NCBI GenBank assembly: GCA_038247995.1
Contig: JBBRUG010000022.1
Coordinates: forward strand, 1-31,220
Length of the DNA stretch: 31,220 nucleotides
DNA from: JBBRUG01 sp038247995
Lineage (GTDB): Bacteria > Chloroflexota > Chloroflexia > Chloroflexales > Chloroflexaceae
Reading direction: 5' to 3'
Both the position numbers and the translations under genes were made by a program. Positions within the stretch are counted from its first letter, which is position 1; each line of letters opens with the position of its first letter. Below, piece after piece: positions 1-8,102 of this stretch. The notes beneath the pieces are model-generated. The model ran no database searches, was not told where the DNA came from, and saw only the letters and a program-made list of their open reading frames with translations.

Positions 1-3
1 ACC

Positions 4-81
4 GACGACTGACGACTGACGACTGACGACTGACGACTGACGACTGACGATGGTGGCGGGTCACGGGTCACGGATCACGTC
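4..81. repeat. Heptanucleotide tandem repeat tracts (GACGACT)6 and (TCACGGG-like)4
   Basis: Six perfect copies of GACGACT run from 4 to 45, followed by a broken copy to 52. A second 7-bp-period tract covers 54-81 (TGGCGGG, TCACGGG, TCACGGA, TCACGTC). They lie just downstream of the minus-strand citrate synthase stop codon. The same 7-bp period with other units recurs in many other gaps of this window. Confidence 0.9.
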
Positions 82-114
82 CGTAAGGCCGAAGCATGCG
101 CCAGCGTCAACCTG

Positions 115-1248
115 TCAGATTGGCGGTTGGCGCTGTTCCAAGGGCACATATGGTACATTCAGCGGCCCAATATACTCGGCTTCGGGGCGAATCAGCCGGT
201 TGTCGCTGTACTGCTCGTAGACGTGGGCCGTCCAACCGGCGACACGGCTAAGCGCAAAGATCGGTGTGAACAGATCGATCGGGATGCCGAGCGTGTAGTA
301 GACCGATGCGGAATAAAAATCGACATTCACCGGTAGCGACTTCTCAGCCTGCACAATGCTGCGAATCCGCTCGCTCATGGCATACCAGTTGCGGTTACCG
401 GTAGTTTCGGCGAGTTCGCCGGCGAGCTGTTGCAACCAGATCGCCCGCGGGTCGTCGGCTTTGTACACACGGTGGCCAAAGCCCATAATCTTCTTCCCGG
501 CAGCCAGCGCGCCGCGCATATACTGATCGACCCGTTCGACATCGCCGATCTCCAGCAGCATCCGCATCACCTGCTCGTTTGCGCCGCCGTGCAGGACGCC
601 CTTTAGCGTGCCGATCGCTGAAGTGATCGCGCTGTGCAGGTTCGAAAGCGTGCTGGCGGTGATCCGCGCGGCAAAGGTGCTGGCGTTCAGGCTATGATCC
701 GCGTGCAGAATGAGGCACTGGTCGAGGATGCGTGCCGCCGGCGGATCGGGCGTCGCGCCGGTGAGCATATAGAGGAAGTTGGCGGCGTGGCCCAGTTCAG
801 TACTCGGCGTTACCGGCCAGCGACCGTTACGAATGCGCTCCCACGCAGCAACGATTGTCGGCAGGGCGGCAGTGAGCCGAATCGACTTATGCACATTCGC
901 TTCTAATGAGTTGTCGCCTGTCTCTGGGTCAAATGGCGCCAGCGCCGATACGGCAGTGCGCAAAACGCCCATTGGCGAGGTCTGCTTCGGCAGCAGCAAG
1001 AGCAGCGCAATCACCTCATTGGGCACCAGCCGACTCTCAATAATCTTCGTCGTGAAGGCGTCGAGTTGCTGCGCTGTTGGCAGTCGCCCGTACCAGAGCA
1101 GCGCCGTCGTCTCCTCGAACGTCGACTTGGCGGCCAGCGCGTTGATGTCGATGCCGCGGTAGAACAGGCGCCCATTGATGCCGTCAATCTGGCTGATTGC
1201 GGTTTGGGCGGCGATAACGCCCTCAAGTCCTCGCGATCCGGTCGACAT
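115..1248 (-). CDS. gltA: Citrate synthase (377 aa)
   Basis: Condenses acetyl-CoA and oxaloacetate to citrate in the cytoplasm, the entry step of the TCA cycle. Family hallmarks are all present: HADHSLNAS with His185, LHGGANE with His220, GFGHRVYK with His259 and VNVDFYS with Asp310, matching the known His/His/Asp catalytic arrangement. The length of about 377 residues fits the short bacterial and archaeal type, which shares its fold with 2-methylcitrate synthase, so that activity cannot be excluded. The ATG at 1248 is chosen over a GTG eight codons upstream because AGAAGG lies about 8 bases before it. It follows the Lrp-type domain gene on the same strand, with only a heptamer tract between them. 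No other TCA gene is adjacent. Confidence 0.95.
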   Translation of the reverse strand: MSTGSRGLEGVIAAQTAISQIDGINGRLFYRGIDINALAAKSTFEETTALLWYGRLPTAQQLDAFTTKIIESRLVPNEVIALLLLLPKQTSPMGVLRTAVSALAPFDPETGDNSLEANVHKSIRLTAALPTIVAAWERIRNGRWPVTPSTELGHAANFLYMLTGATPDPPAARILDQCLILHADHSLNASTFAARITASTLSNLHSAITSAIGTLKGVLHGGANEQVMRMLLEIGDVERVDQYMRGALAAGKKIMGFGHRVYKADDPRAIWLQQLAGELAETTGNRNWYAMSERIRSIVQAEKSLPVNVDFYSASVYYTLGIPIDLFTPIFALSRVAGWTAHVYEQYSDNRLIRPEAEYIGPLNVPYVPLEQRQPPI

Positions 1249-1267
1249 AAAATGCCCTTCTCGTGCC

Positions 1268-1295
1268 CTCACGCCTCACGCCCCACGCCTCATCC
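1268..1295. repeat. Heptanucleotide tract (CTCACGC)4, degenerate
   Basis: Four consecutive 7-mers: CTCACGC, CTCACGC, CCCACGC, CTCATCC. The last one contains the stop codon of the upstream minus-strand Lrp-type gene. The tract fills nearly the whole gap to the citrate synthase start. Confidence 0.85.
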
Positions 1296-1523
1296 AATCA
1301 CCATACAGGTCACGGTGCGCTTGATGCCTTCAACGGCGTGGATTTCATTCATAACCATGCGCCCGATCTGGCGCGGATCTGGTGTTTGCACAGTGGCGAT
1401 AATATCGTAGGGGCCGGTAACCGCGTCCACTGCCGTCATACCTGTAATGGCGCGTAGGGCGTTAATCACCTCGGCGATCTGACCCGACTCGGCTTCGATC
1501 AGGACATACGCTTTCGCCTCCAT
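1290..1523 (-). CDS. Stand-alone Lrp/AsnC ligand-binding (RAM) domain protein
   Basis: A 77-residue protein matching only the effector-binding alpha-beta domain of Lrp/AsnC regulators. It has the pattern AYVLIE, then the ITGM..VDAVTGPYDIIATV turn and strand, ending in IKRTVTCMVIG. There is no helix-turn-helix, so it is a single-domain RAM protein that presumably oligomerises and binds an amino acid or similar small ligand. The start at 1523 has AGGAGAGGG just upstream. It sits between trpA and citrate synthase, all minus strand; trpA ends about 50 bp before it, so co-transcription is plausible. Ligand and partner cannot be read from sequence. The family assignment is firm, the role is inference. 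Confidence 0.85.
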   Translation of the reverse strand: MEAKAYVLIEAESGQIAEVINALRAITGMTAVDAVTGPYDIIATVQTPDPRQIGRMVMNEIHAVEGIKRTVTCMVIG

Positions 1524-1573
1524 GACCCTCTCCTGGCTCTATAGGAATGCGTTTGCCGTGTACTGCCTGCGCC

Positions 1574-2377
1574 CTAACCGGCCTTGCTTGTCGCCCCAGC
1601 CAGCTCGGTGACAAAGGCTGTTGCATCTGCAACCACGTCCGCAGGCGCTGCTTGCTCAAGCCGGCTAATCAGCGCACTGCCCACAATTGCGCCATCGGCG
1701 TTGCGGGCTACTTCAGCAACATGCTCTGGGGTACTAATGCCAAATCCAACCACCAGCGGCAGATCGGTGTGGCGGCGTACGCGAGCCAATACATCGTCCA
1801 GGTTGGCCGCCATGCGCTGCCGCGCCCCCGTCACCCCGGTAAGCGACACCACATAGATAAAACCACTGGCGTGGGCGACAATCTGGGCGATCCGCTCTTC
1901 CGGCGTTGTCGGGGCCACAAACATGATCAGGTCGAGGCCATATTGCTGCGCCACAGCCTGAAGTTCACCGGCTTCTTCCGGCGGCACATCGGGGATGATC
2001 CAGCCATCGCCACCGGCGGCGGCTAATTCGCTGTTTGCGCGATCCAGCCCGTAGCGCAGCAGTGGATTGTAATAGCCCATCAACAGCAAGGGCGCCTGCA
2101 CGCCTTGCGCCCGTAGCGCGGCGACCGTCTCCAGGCAGTAGGCGAGATTGACCCCATTTTCGATCGCACGCTGCGTAGCGCGCTGGATCGTCGCTCCATC
2201 GGCAAGTGGATCGGAAAAGGGCATGCCCAGTTCAAACAGGTTCCCGCCGGCCGCTTCGAGGGCTGGAATCAGCGTGTGGGTGCTCTCGCGCTCAGGAAAA
2301 CCGATAGTGACGTAGGGCATCAGCGCGATCTGGCCGGCAGCGCGCAGCCTGGCGAAAGTTTCAGCAATCCGGCTCAT
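1574..2377 (-). CDS. trpA: Tryptophan synthase alpha subunit
   Basis: Cleaves indole-3-glycerol phosphate to indole and glyceraldehyde 3-phosphate; the indole channels to the beta subunit TrpB. The TIM-barrel signature ELGMPFSDPLADG places the catalytic Glu and Asp at exactly positions 49 and 60, as in characterised TrpA. Further family motifs are LLLMGYYNPLL, WIIPDVPPEE, FIYVVSLTGVTGAR and the phosphate-binding VVGFGIS and GAIVGSAL. The 267-residue length is normal. Unusually, trpB and the rest of the trp pathway are not adjacent. The gene follows cdaR with a 126-bp gap holding a heptamer tract. No strong ribosome-binding site is seen before the ATG at 2377. Confidence 0.96.
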   Translation of the reverse strand: MSRIAETFARLRAAGQIALMPYVTIGFPERESTHTLIPALEAAGGNLFELGMPFSDPLADGATIQRATQRAIENGVNLAYCLETVAALRAQGVQAPLLLMGYYNPLLRYGLDRANSELAAAGGDGWIIPDVPPEEAGELQAVAQQYGLDLIMFVAPTTPEERIAQIVAHASGFIYVVSLTGVTGARQRMAANLDDVLARVRRHTDLPLVVGFGISTPEHVAEVARNADGAIVGSALISRLEQAAPADVVADATAFVTELAGATSKAG

Positions 2378-2469
2378 AGGGTAGTCCGTAACGCTATGTC
2401 ACAAGTTAGTAGATATGCTGCATCATACCATAATCATCTTGGGCCTTCGGACTTCTTCAATAATCTACC

Positions 2470-2504
2470 CTGCCGCCTGCCGCCTGCGCCCTGCCGCCTG
2501 GCCT
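2470..2504. repeat. Heptanucleotide tract (CTGCCGC)5, degenerate
   Basis: Five contiguous 7-mers: CTGCCGC, CTGCCGC, CTGCGCC, CTGCCGC, CTGGCCT. The last touches the cdaR stop codon (2504-2506). The unit is the reverse complement, up to rotation, of the one at 12811-12838. Confidence 0.85.
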
Positions 2505-3952
2505 TAAGGTGTCGGCGTCGCGGGCGTCGGTTCGGTCGGAATTGGCGACGGCTCAGTTGGCGGCAGCGGTGTTGCTTCCGGTGTTGCTTCCGGTGTTACC
2601 GTTGCCGATGGCTCCGGGGTAGCTGTCACGTCGGTTGGGGATGGCTCGGCGGTCGTTTCCACGGTTGGGGTTAGTTCCGACGTGGCGGTAGGGAGAACTG
2701 GCGGGGGCCGAATCGTCACGACAACTGTCGGTGCGTCACCTACCAGGCTGACGGTATCGGGCAGTTCGATCACTGTGTTCAACGTATACGTCCCCGGGCC
2801 GAGCGCGCTGATATCCACATTGGCGCGCAGGGTTTGCTGGGCCAGCGCATTGAGCGCCGTCACCGGCCCGGCGAGGTCGAGACTGACGACCGACGTATTT
2901 ACGCTCACCAGCAAGCCGTTATTGGCCCCGATCAGGTTTACTTGCGCCGGTAGTTGCACCTGGAATGGTCGATCGATCGCAGTGATCCGCACCGTCACCT
3001 GGGCTTGCGTCGGCTGGCCGGCCTGGGCTGAAGTGCCGGGCGGAAAGATGATCGTCACTGTGCTTTCGATTGTGCCGCTGGTGCCATTCAGGTCGATCGG
3101 CGTTGTGCTGAGCGAACTTACGGCATTGAGTGGGCCGGAACTGCCGGTGAGGCTAATCAGCGGCGGGACAACTTCAACCGCAGCAACAGCGTACCCTGCC
3201 GTCGGACGCCCGATAATCACCGGCGCGATCGGCACCAGACGCAGCCCAACTACCGAGGTAATCGGGATCAGCACGCGCACATTTGGCGGTGTTACCTGCA
3301 CGCCGCTCACAACATCATCGCGCTCGTCGAGCGGGGTGAGTTGGATCGGCGCATCATAACTGACCCGCAATTGTTCGACATTCGCAATCGCCTGTGCCGC
3401 GATCACGCGCTCAACCCGGCTCTGCGGCCCGGTAACTTCGACCATAGTGATCGGATCGCCGGTATCATTCTGGCTGATCGTCGCCTCGCCGCGCTCGAAG
3501 CTGAACGGCAGATTGCCCAAGATCTCCAGCGCAATCGGTACAGTCCGCGTAATCTGCTGTTCGATCCGAAGCGGTATTGCAATCGGTTCAACGCCGTTAT
3601 TCGGCACGCTAAAGCTAATATTGCGCGTTGGCTGAACATTCACCGGCACCAGGTGATCACCCGGCTCAAGGCCGGTTAGATCGATCACGGCCCGAATGTC
3701 GATCGGGCGCAAATCGTTGCGCTGAATGCGATCGGTGCGCAGCGTAATATCAATTGTCGGCAGGGTAAGGTTGGGCAAGCCGTTGGTATCAACAAGGATC
3801 AAGTCGGGGCCGAGCCCGACCACCTGGAGCACCATATCGTCGAAGCGCACCAACTCTTCGGGGTTCTGACTGAAGGAGACAAACGTCCAGAGCGCAAAGC
3901 TAAGCCCGATCGCCAAAGCGATGCGCAGCAACGTCGTGCTGATTGTATTCAT
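2504..3952 (-). CDS. cdaR: CdaR: YbbR-domain membrane regulator of the diadenylate cyclase
   Basis: 482 residues: an N-terminal transmembrane helix (about 8-28), then several YbbR-type beta-rich repeats on the outside (about 35-410), and a Pro/Thr/Glu-rich low-complexity tail (about 415-482). In Firmicutes CdaR binds CdaA and tunes c-di-AMP synthesis; the same role is inferred from the adjacent cdaA. Its ATG overlaps the cdaA stop by 4 bp (ATGA at 3949-3952), so translation is probably coupled. The tail is partly encoded by 12-bp DNA repeats near 2570-2604 and resembles the PT-rich linkers of other exported proteins here. The tail is longer than I would expect for a typical CdaR. Confidence 0.88.
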   Translation of the reverse strand: MNTISTTLLRIALAIGLSFALWTFVSFSQNPEELVRFDDMVLQVVGLGPDLILVDTNGLPNLTLPTIDITLRTDRIQRNDLRPIDIRAVIDLTGLEPGDHLVPVNVQPTRNISFSVPNNGVEPIAIPLRIEQQITRTVPIALEILGNLPFSFERGEATISQNDTGDPITMVEVTGPQSRVERVIAAQAIANVEQLRVSYDAPIQLTPLDERDDVVSGVQVTPPNVRVLIPITSVVGLRLVPIAPVIIGRPTAGYAVAAVEVVPPLISLTGSSGPLNAVSSLSTTPIDLNGTSGTIESTVTIIFPPGTSAQAGQPTQAQVTVRITAIDRPFQVQLPAQVNLIGANNGLLVSVNTSVVSLDLAGPVTALNALAQQTLRANVDISALGPGTYTLNTVIELPDTVSLVGDAPTVVVTIRPPPVLPTATSELTPTVETTAEPSPTDVTATPEPSATVTPEATPEATPLPPTEPSPIPTEPTPATPTP

Positions 3953-4776
3953 TTCCCTTCATCCGGGATAGTTACATTGAGGAGTCCGGCGAGCATCGTG
4001 CGTAGGCGCGCCTCGTTAAGGTAACTCGCCAGGCGCCCATCGTTGCACAGCGAGATTGCGCCGGTCTCTTCGGAGACAATCACCGCTAGCGCGTCGGTCT
4101 GTTCACTGATGCCCTTCGCCGCCCGATGGCGGGTGCCATAACGGCGTGGCCCGATCACATCTTCGCTTAGCGGCAATACGACATTGGCGGCGAGAATGCG
4201 CTTCCCGCGCACAATCACGGCCATATCGTGCAGTGGCGAGTTTGGGTAGAAGATGTTCAGCAACAAAGTCGAGGAGATCCGCGCATCGAGGATTACGCCG
4301 CGGTCGGCGTATTCTTGTAGTTGCGTTGTGCGTTCGATCACAATCAGTGCGCCGACGCCCTGTTGCGAGAGTTGGTTGGCGGCGCGGCAGATTGTCGTAA
4401 TTGTTTCGAGTAATTCCGAGCGATTGGCGCCGCCGAAGGGCCGCCCGATCCGTTCGCTGGAACGCCCGATCGTCTCCAGAGCGCGGCGCAGTTCCGGTTG
4501 AAACAGGATCGGGATGCCGACAACCAGCGCCGGCGTGATCAGGGTGCTGATCAGCCATGCCAGCACCGTCAGGCGCTCACTGGCTACGAGCCCAACCAGA
4601 AATGCCAGCGCAAAGACGATCCCCAGGCCACGCAGCAACTGTACGGCGCGTGTACCGCGGATAAAACCAAGCAGCCAGTAGAAGAGCGCTGCGACGATGA
4701 GAATGTCGAGAAGGGCGAAGGGAGATGTTAGCGGGTTAAGACGCGCCCAGAGGCGGCTGAGATCCATATCAAACAT
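3949..4776 (-). CDS. cdaA: CdaA-type diadenylate cyclase (DisA_N domain, DMA motif variant)
   Basis: Membrane-bound enzyme expected to make c-di-AMP from two ATP. Three hydrophobic helices lie at about 20-40, 48-65 and 70-92, followed by the cytoplasmic DAC domain (about 100-250). The motifs ILDARISSTLLLNIFYPNSP and GTRHRAAKGISEQTDA (RHR at 216-218) are characteristic. The normally invariant Asp-Gly-Ala that follows PLH reads Asp184-Met185-Ala186 here, so the glycine is replaced by methionine. The catalytic Asp and the RHR motif are intact, so activity remains possible. Six bases separate it from the upstream TPR gene, and it overlaps cdaR by 4 bp. The start at 4776 is the first ATG; Met4 is an alternative. 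Confidence 0.93.
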   Translation of the reverse strand: MFDMDLSRLWARLNPLTSPFALLDILIVAALFYWLLGFIRGTRAVQLLRGLGIVFALAFLVGLVASERLTVLAWLISTLITPALVVGIPILFQPELRRALETIGRSSERIGRPFGGANRSELLETITTICRAANQLSQQGVGALIVIERTTQLQEYADRGVILDARISSTLLLNIFYPNSPLHDMAVIVRGKRILAANVVLPLSEDVIGPRRYGTRHRAAKGISEQTDALAVIVSEETGAISLCNDGRLASYLNEARLRTMLAGLLNVTIPDEGK

Positions 4777-4782
4777 CAGACA

Positions 4783-7700
4783 TCACGCCCCGCCCTGGCG
4801 TTGCTGGAGCATCCGCGAGGCAGCGGCCACGAGCGCTTTAACTCGATCAGCATCGATGCTGTCCATTTTGAGCATCCGATTATAGAGTTGCATGGCCTGC
4901 CCATATTCCTCACGCCGCATCAGCATGTCGCCGAGCAAATAATAGGCGTCGAGATCGCTCTGGTCGAGGCCGATGATCTGATGCAGTTCGGCAATTGCGC
5001 CGTCGTAATCGCGTTGCTGGGCGAAGATCCGTGCGATCTGCTTCTTTTCGGCGATCGCCTCACTCGTGCGCGATTGGAGCGTGTACATCAGCGAAAGCCA
5101 CTGGCGAGCTTCCACATCGTTCGGCGCAATCTGCACGATCTTGTCGTACATCTGGCGCGCCTTATCGTGCTCGCTGAGCATCCAATGCACCTGAGCGGCT
5201 TCTTGGAGCGAGGCGACGGCATCTTTCAGTTGGCCGGCCTTGCGTTGCAGTTCAGCGGCGCGTACCAACCCTTCCACGCCCTTATCGAGGTAGCCGCGGC
5301 GCAACTGCATGCGGGCGAGGCGACTACTGATCACGCTGTGGTTCGGGGCCAATTTCAGCGCATATTCGAGCATCTCAATCGCGCGATCAAGTTGCTGGCG
5401 CTGTTCATAGTGCGTGGCCAGATCTTCCAACTGCGCAATCGCTTCCGTCAGTTTGCCCTGGCGGAAGTAGACATCGGCGAGCTTGGTGTAGATCGCTCGG
5501 TCGTATGGAAGGAGTTGTTTCGCTTCGTTCAGCGCTTGCTCAGCGCCTTCGAGGTCGTCGCTGGCAGCATAAGCCTCCGCCATGCGGCGCACCAGATCAC
5601 CCTTGGCGAGCGGGCGGGCGAAGGCGTGTTTGATCGCCGGATCGTGCTCACCACGCCCGGCCACAGCCTGGCCTTTGCGCAGCATCTCCAGGGCCTCTTC
5701 AGCGTTACCCAACGCAATATAGCTGTCGGCGGCCGCCTGATAGACGAGCACGGGCGGGAGGATCAGATCGACATCTTCCTCAAGCATCGCCTGGGCCTGT
5801 TCTAGTTCGAGCAACGCTGAAGTGTGCTGTCCGCCGCTCTGCTGCAGCACGGCCAGAATATAGTGCAGAATGGCTGCGTCGGAGTTAAGCAATGCGGCGC
5901 GGTATTCGGCCTGTACCGGGTTGAACTCGCTCGGCGTCTGCTTTAACTGTTCGAGCAAACCAGCTAGCGAATCCCACACTGCCGAAGGTTGATCGCCCAT
6001 AAGCGCGAGGGTGATGTTCATGTGCGCAATCGCCAGCGGGTCGGTGGGGTCGCCAAGTTCCAGCGCCTTGCGGAACTCGCCTAGCGCGGCCTCGTAGCGC
6101 TCAAGTTTCAGCAGGGTCAGGCCATATTGCTTGTGAACATCGCGGTTCTTCGGCGCCCATTGCAGCAGGCGACGATACTCTTCCAGCGCCTTGTTCGACT
6201 GGCCGAGCCGAAAGTAGGTGCCCGCCACCTGGAGCAGTTGAGTCGTCGCTTCGGCGGTACGTTCGGCTTGTTTGAGGATTTCCGCCAGCCGGCTGCGCGC
6301 ATTGACTGTGTCGGGCGAGAGATCGATGAAGCGGTAGTAGACATCGATCGCCTGCTCCGATTCGCCGCGTACGCGATACGTGTCGATCAGGAGTTGATAT
6401 TTCGTCAGCGCCTCTTCCGGGCGTTCCTGGCGCTCATAGATCTCGCCCATGCGCAAATGGATAGGCAAGTACTCCATGTTGATCCGCAGGGTTTCGTGGC
6501 ACGCATCGAGAGCGGCATCGAGTAACCCTTGATCCAGGTATTTGCCGCTGAGGTTGACCCAGCCGGCCGTTTCTTCGTCGAGGCCGGTGGTGATGAGCGT
6601 TGTGGCCGGAGCGAAGGTCGGCGCGGGCGGCGGCGGCAAGTTGTCCAGCATGCGCAACGGCTCGGAGCGCACCGGCATCGGGTCGCCCTTGTCGCCGAGG
6701 CCGCTGGTGGTACCGATCCGGTCGCCACGCAGAAAGTCGGTGATCGGGCGGATCTTGCCCCACGTTTCGCCCATGGCGGGTTCGAATTCAGCCGCTTCGG
6801 GTTCGGGGGGCGGCGTCAGCGCGCCGGTACCGAGGGTGCGCAGGTTGGCGAACAGGTTGCGGTCGGATAGTTCCTTGGAGCGTTGTTTAAACTCGCCGGC
6901 GCGTTCACGGCCCCAGCGCTTACTTTCGAGAAATTTCGCCAGCGTATCGTAGAGCGCCGCAGCGCGGGCAATATCGCCGATCTGCTGATAAATAGTGGCT
7001 GCGCTCTCGTACATTGCGATCAGGTCGTCGGCTTCGGTGCGCCCGATCGACTCAAGATCAACCAGGCGGATTGTCTGCTCAAACTCCTGAGCGGCCTGCG
7101 GCAGTTGGCCAAGCTCCTGATATGAACTGCCCAGGGCAAAGTGGGCCGAGAGGGCGTATTCCGCATCGGCGGCGGCGCGAGTGAGCACCCCGACAGCGGC
7201 CTTATGATCGCCCCGGTCCTGGTAGAGCAACCCGAGCGAGTAGAAGACATCGGCGCGTTCGAGGCCGGCTTCGATCGCCTGCTCATAGAACCCGGCGGCG
7301 GCAACGGCATCGCCGGATTCCTGAGCTTTGATTGCCTGCTCGATAATCTTCTCGATCTGGAACTGTTGCGAACGCAGCGCGCCGGTCATTCCGCTCAGGT
7401 TGGCCCGTACCTCGGCATTGCCTGGTACGACTGCGGGCGCGGCAACCCCGGCGGCGTTGGCCATCGCGTCGCGAAAGGCGACGATCTGGTCTTTCGCCTC
7501 GCGGCTGTTCGGGTCGAGACGTAGTGCCATTTCCGCGCTGCCCGCGGCATCATCGAGGCGTCCGGCCGCAAACCAGCGCTGGGCCAGGGTGAGGTATTCG
7601 GCGGCGGCCTCACGCACGCCGCCGGCATCTTCGTAGAGCCGAGCAAGGCGGGTACGCTGATCGTCGAGGTTGGGATCAAGCTTGAGCAGTTCGCGCAGGG

Positions 7701-8052
7701 CGTCGAGCGCCTGGGCCGGGCGACGCTGCGTAACGTGTAAGTCGGCCAGCGCCCGATAGCTGGCAATTGCTGCCGATCGATTACCCTGCCGGGTATAGAT
7801 CTGAGCGATATAGCCGAGATGGAAGGCATTTTTTGCATCGGCGGCGCGCAACTCTTCAAAGATCTGGAGCGCTCGATCCAGTTTGCCGGTATTCAGCAGG
7901 GCCACACCGGCGGCGATGCGGGCGTCGGGATCTGATGAAAACTCCTGCAACGCCATAACGGCGGCCCGCAGCGCCTCATCCCAACTGCCGCTCCGGGCCG
8001 ACTCACGGCTCTGCTCCATTGCTCGGTCGAAGATTGCGCGGTTACCTGGCAT
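4783..8052 (-). CDS. Large tetratricopeptide-repeat protein in the cdaA-cdaR unit
   Basis: About 1,089 residues built almost wholly of TPR helices (roughly twenty repeats with the W/LG-Y-A-P pattern), for example AFHLGYIAQIYTRQGNRSAA and AIYTKLADVYFRQGKLTEAI. A Pro-rich, probably disordered linker (about 415-495, containing LDNLPPPPAPTF) divides it into two superhelical blocks. There is no signal peptide or membrane helix, so it is predicted to be a cytoplasmic scaffold. It ends 6 bp before cdaA, which makes co-transcription with cdaA and cdaR likely and suggests a link to c-di-AMP signalling or cell-envelope assembly. The precise function is unknown. The ATG at 8052 is preferred to an in-frame TTG at 8064; neither has a clear ribosome-binding site. 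Confidence 0.88.
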   Translation of the reverse strand: MPGNRAIFDRAMEQSRESARSGSWDEALRAAVMALQEFSSDPDARIAAGVALLNTGKLDRALQIFEELRAADAKNAFHLGYIAQIYTRQGNRSAAIASYRALADLHVTQRRPAQALDALRELLKLDPNLDDQRTRLARLYEDAGGVREAAAEYLTLAQRWFAAGRLDDAAGSAEMALRLDPNSREAKDQIVAFRDAMANAAGVAAPAVVPGNAEVRANLSGMTGALRSQQFQIEKIIEQAIKAQESGDAVAAAGFYEQAIEAGLERADVFYSLGLLYQDRGDHKAAVGVLTRAAADAEYALSAHFALGSSYQELGQLPQAAQEFEQTIRLVDLESIGRTEADDLIAMYESAATIYQQIGDIARAAALYDTLAKFLESKRWGRERAGEFKQRSKELSDRNLFANLRTLGTGALTPPPEPEAAEFEPAMGETWGKIRPITDFLRGDRIGTTSGLGDKGDPMPVRSEPLRMLDNLPPPPAPTFAPATTLITTGLDEETAGWVNLSGKYLDQGLLDAALDACHETLRINMEYLPIHLRMGEIYERQERPEEALTKYQLLIDTYRVRGESEQAIDVYYRFIDLSPDTVNARSRLAEILKQAERTAEATTQLLQVAGTYFRLGQSNKALEEYRRLLQWAPKNRDVHKQYGLTLLKLERYEAALGEFRKALELGDPTDPLAIAHMNITLALMGDQPSAVWDSLAGLLEQLKQTPSEFNPVQAEYRAALLNSDAAILHYILAVLQQSGGQHTSALLELEQAQAMLEEDVDLILPPVLVYQAAADSYIALGNAEEALEMLRKGQAVAGRGEHDPAIKHAFARPLAKGDLVRRMAEAYAASDDLEGAEQALNEAKQLLPYDRAIYTKLADVYFRQGKLTEAIAQLEDLATHYEQRQQLDRAIEMLEYALKLAPNHSVISSRLARMQLRRGYLDKGVEGLVRAAELQRKAGQLKDAVASLQEAAQVHWMLSEHDKARQMYDKIVQIAPNDVEARQWLSLMYTLQSRTSEAIAEKKQIARIFAQQRDYDGAIAELHQIIGLDQSDLDAYYLLGDMLMRREEYGQAMQLYNRMLKMDSIDADRVKALVAAASRMLQQRQGGA

Positions 8053-8074
8053 AGTTGTAAGCAAAATGCAAAAC

Positions 8075-8099
8075 GTAAAAGGCGAATGTTCGCCTTTAC
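8075..8099 (-). terminator. Rho-independent terminator after argF
   Basis: The nine-base arm AAAGGCGAA and its complement TTCGCCTTT are separated by 2 bases (effectively a 4-base loop). With one bulged A the stem extends by GTA/TAC. Read on the minus strand, the hairpin is followed by T-rich sequence. It begins 4 bases after the argF stop codon and sits just before the TPR gene, separating argF from the TPR-cdaA-cdaR unit. Confidence 0.75.
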
Positions 8100-8102
8100 A
8101 TT

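Noticed and set aside
4..81. CRISPR array suggested by direct repeats at the window start and in other gaps
   Set aside because: Units are only 7 bp, contiguous without spacers, and no cas genes are present.
2504..2720. Pro/Thr-rich end of cdaR as a frameshift or assembly error
   Set aside because: The frame stays open to a natural stop and similar PT-rich stretches occur in other exported proteins of this window.
4801..5805. A 334-codon plus-strand open frame opposite the TPR gene
   Set aside because: It is antisense to well-formed TPR repeats, and its own repeats are just their shadow.
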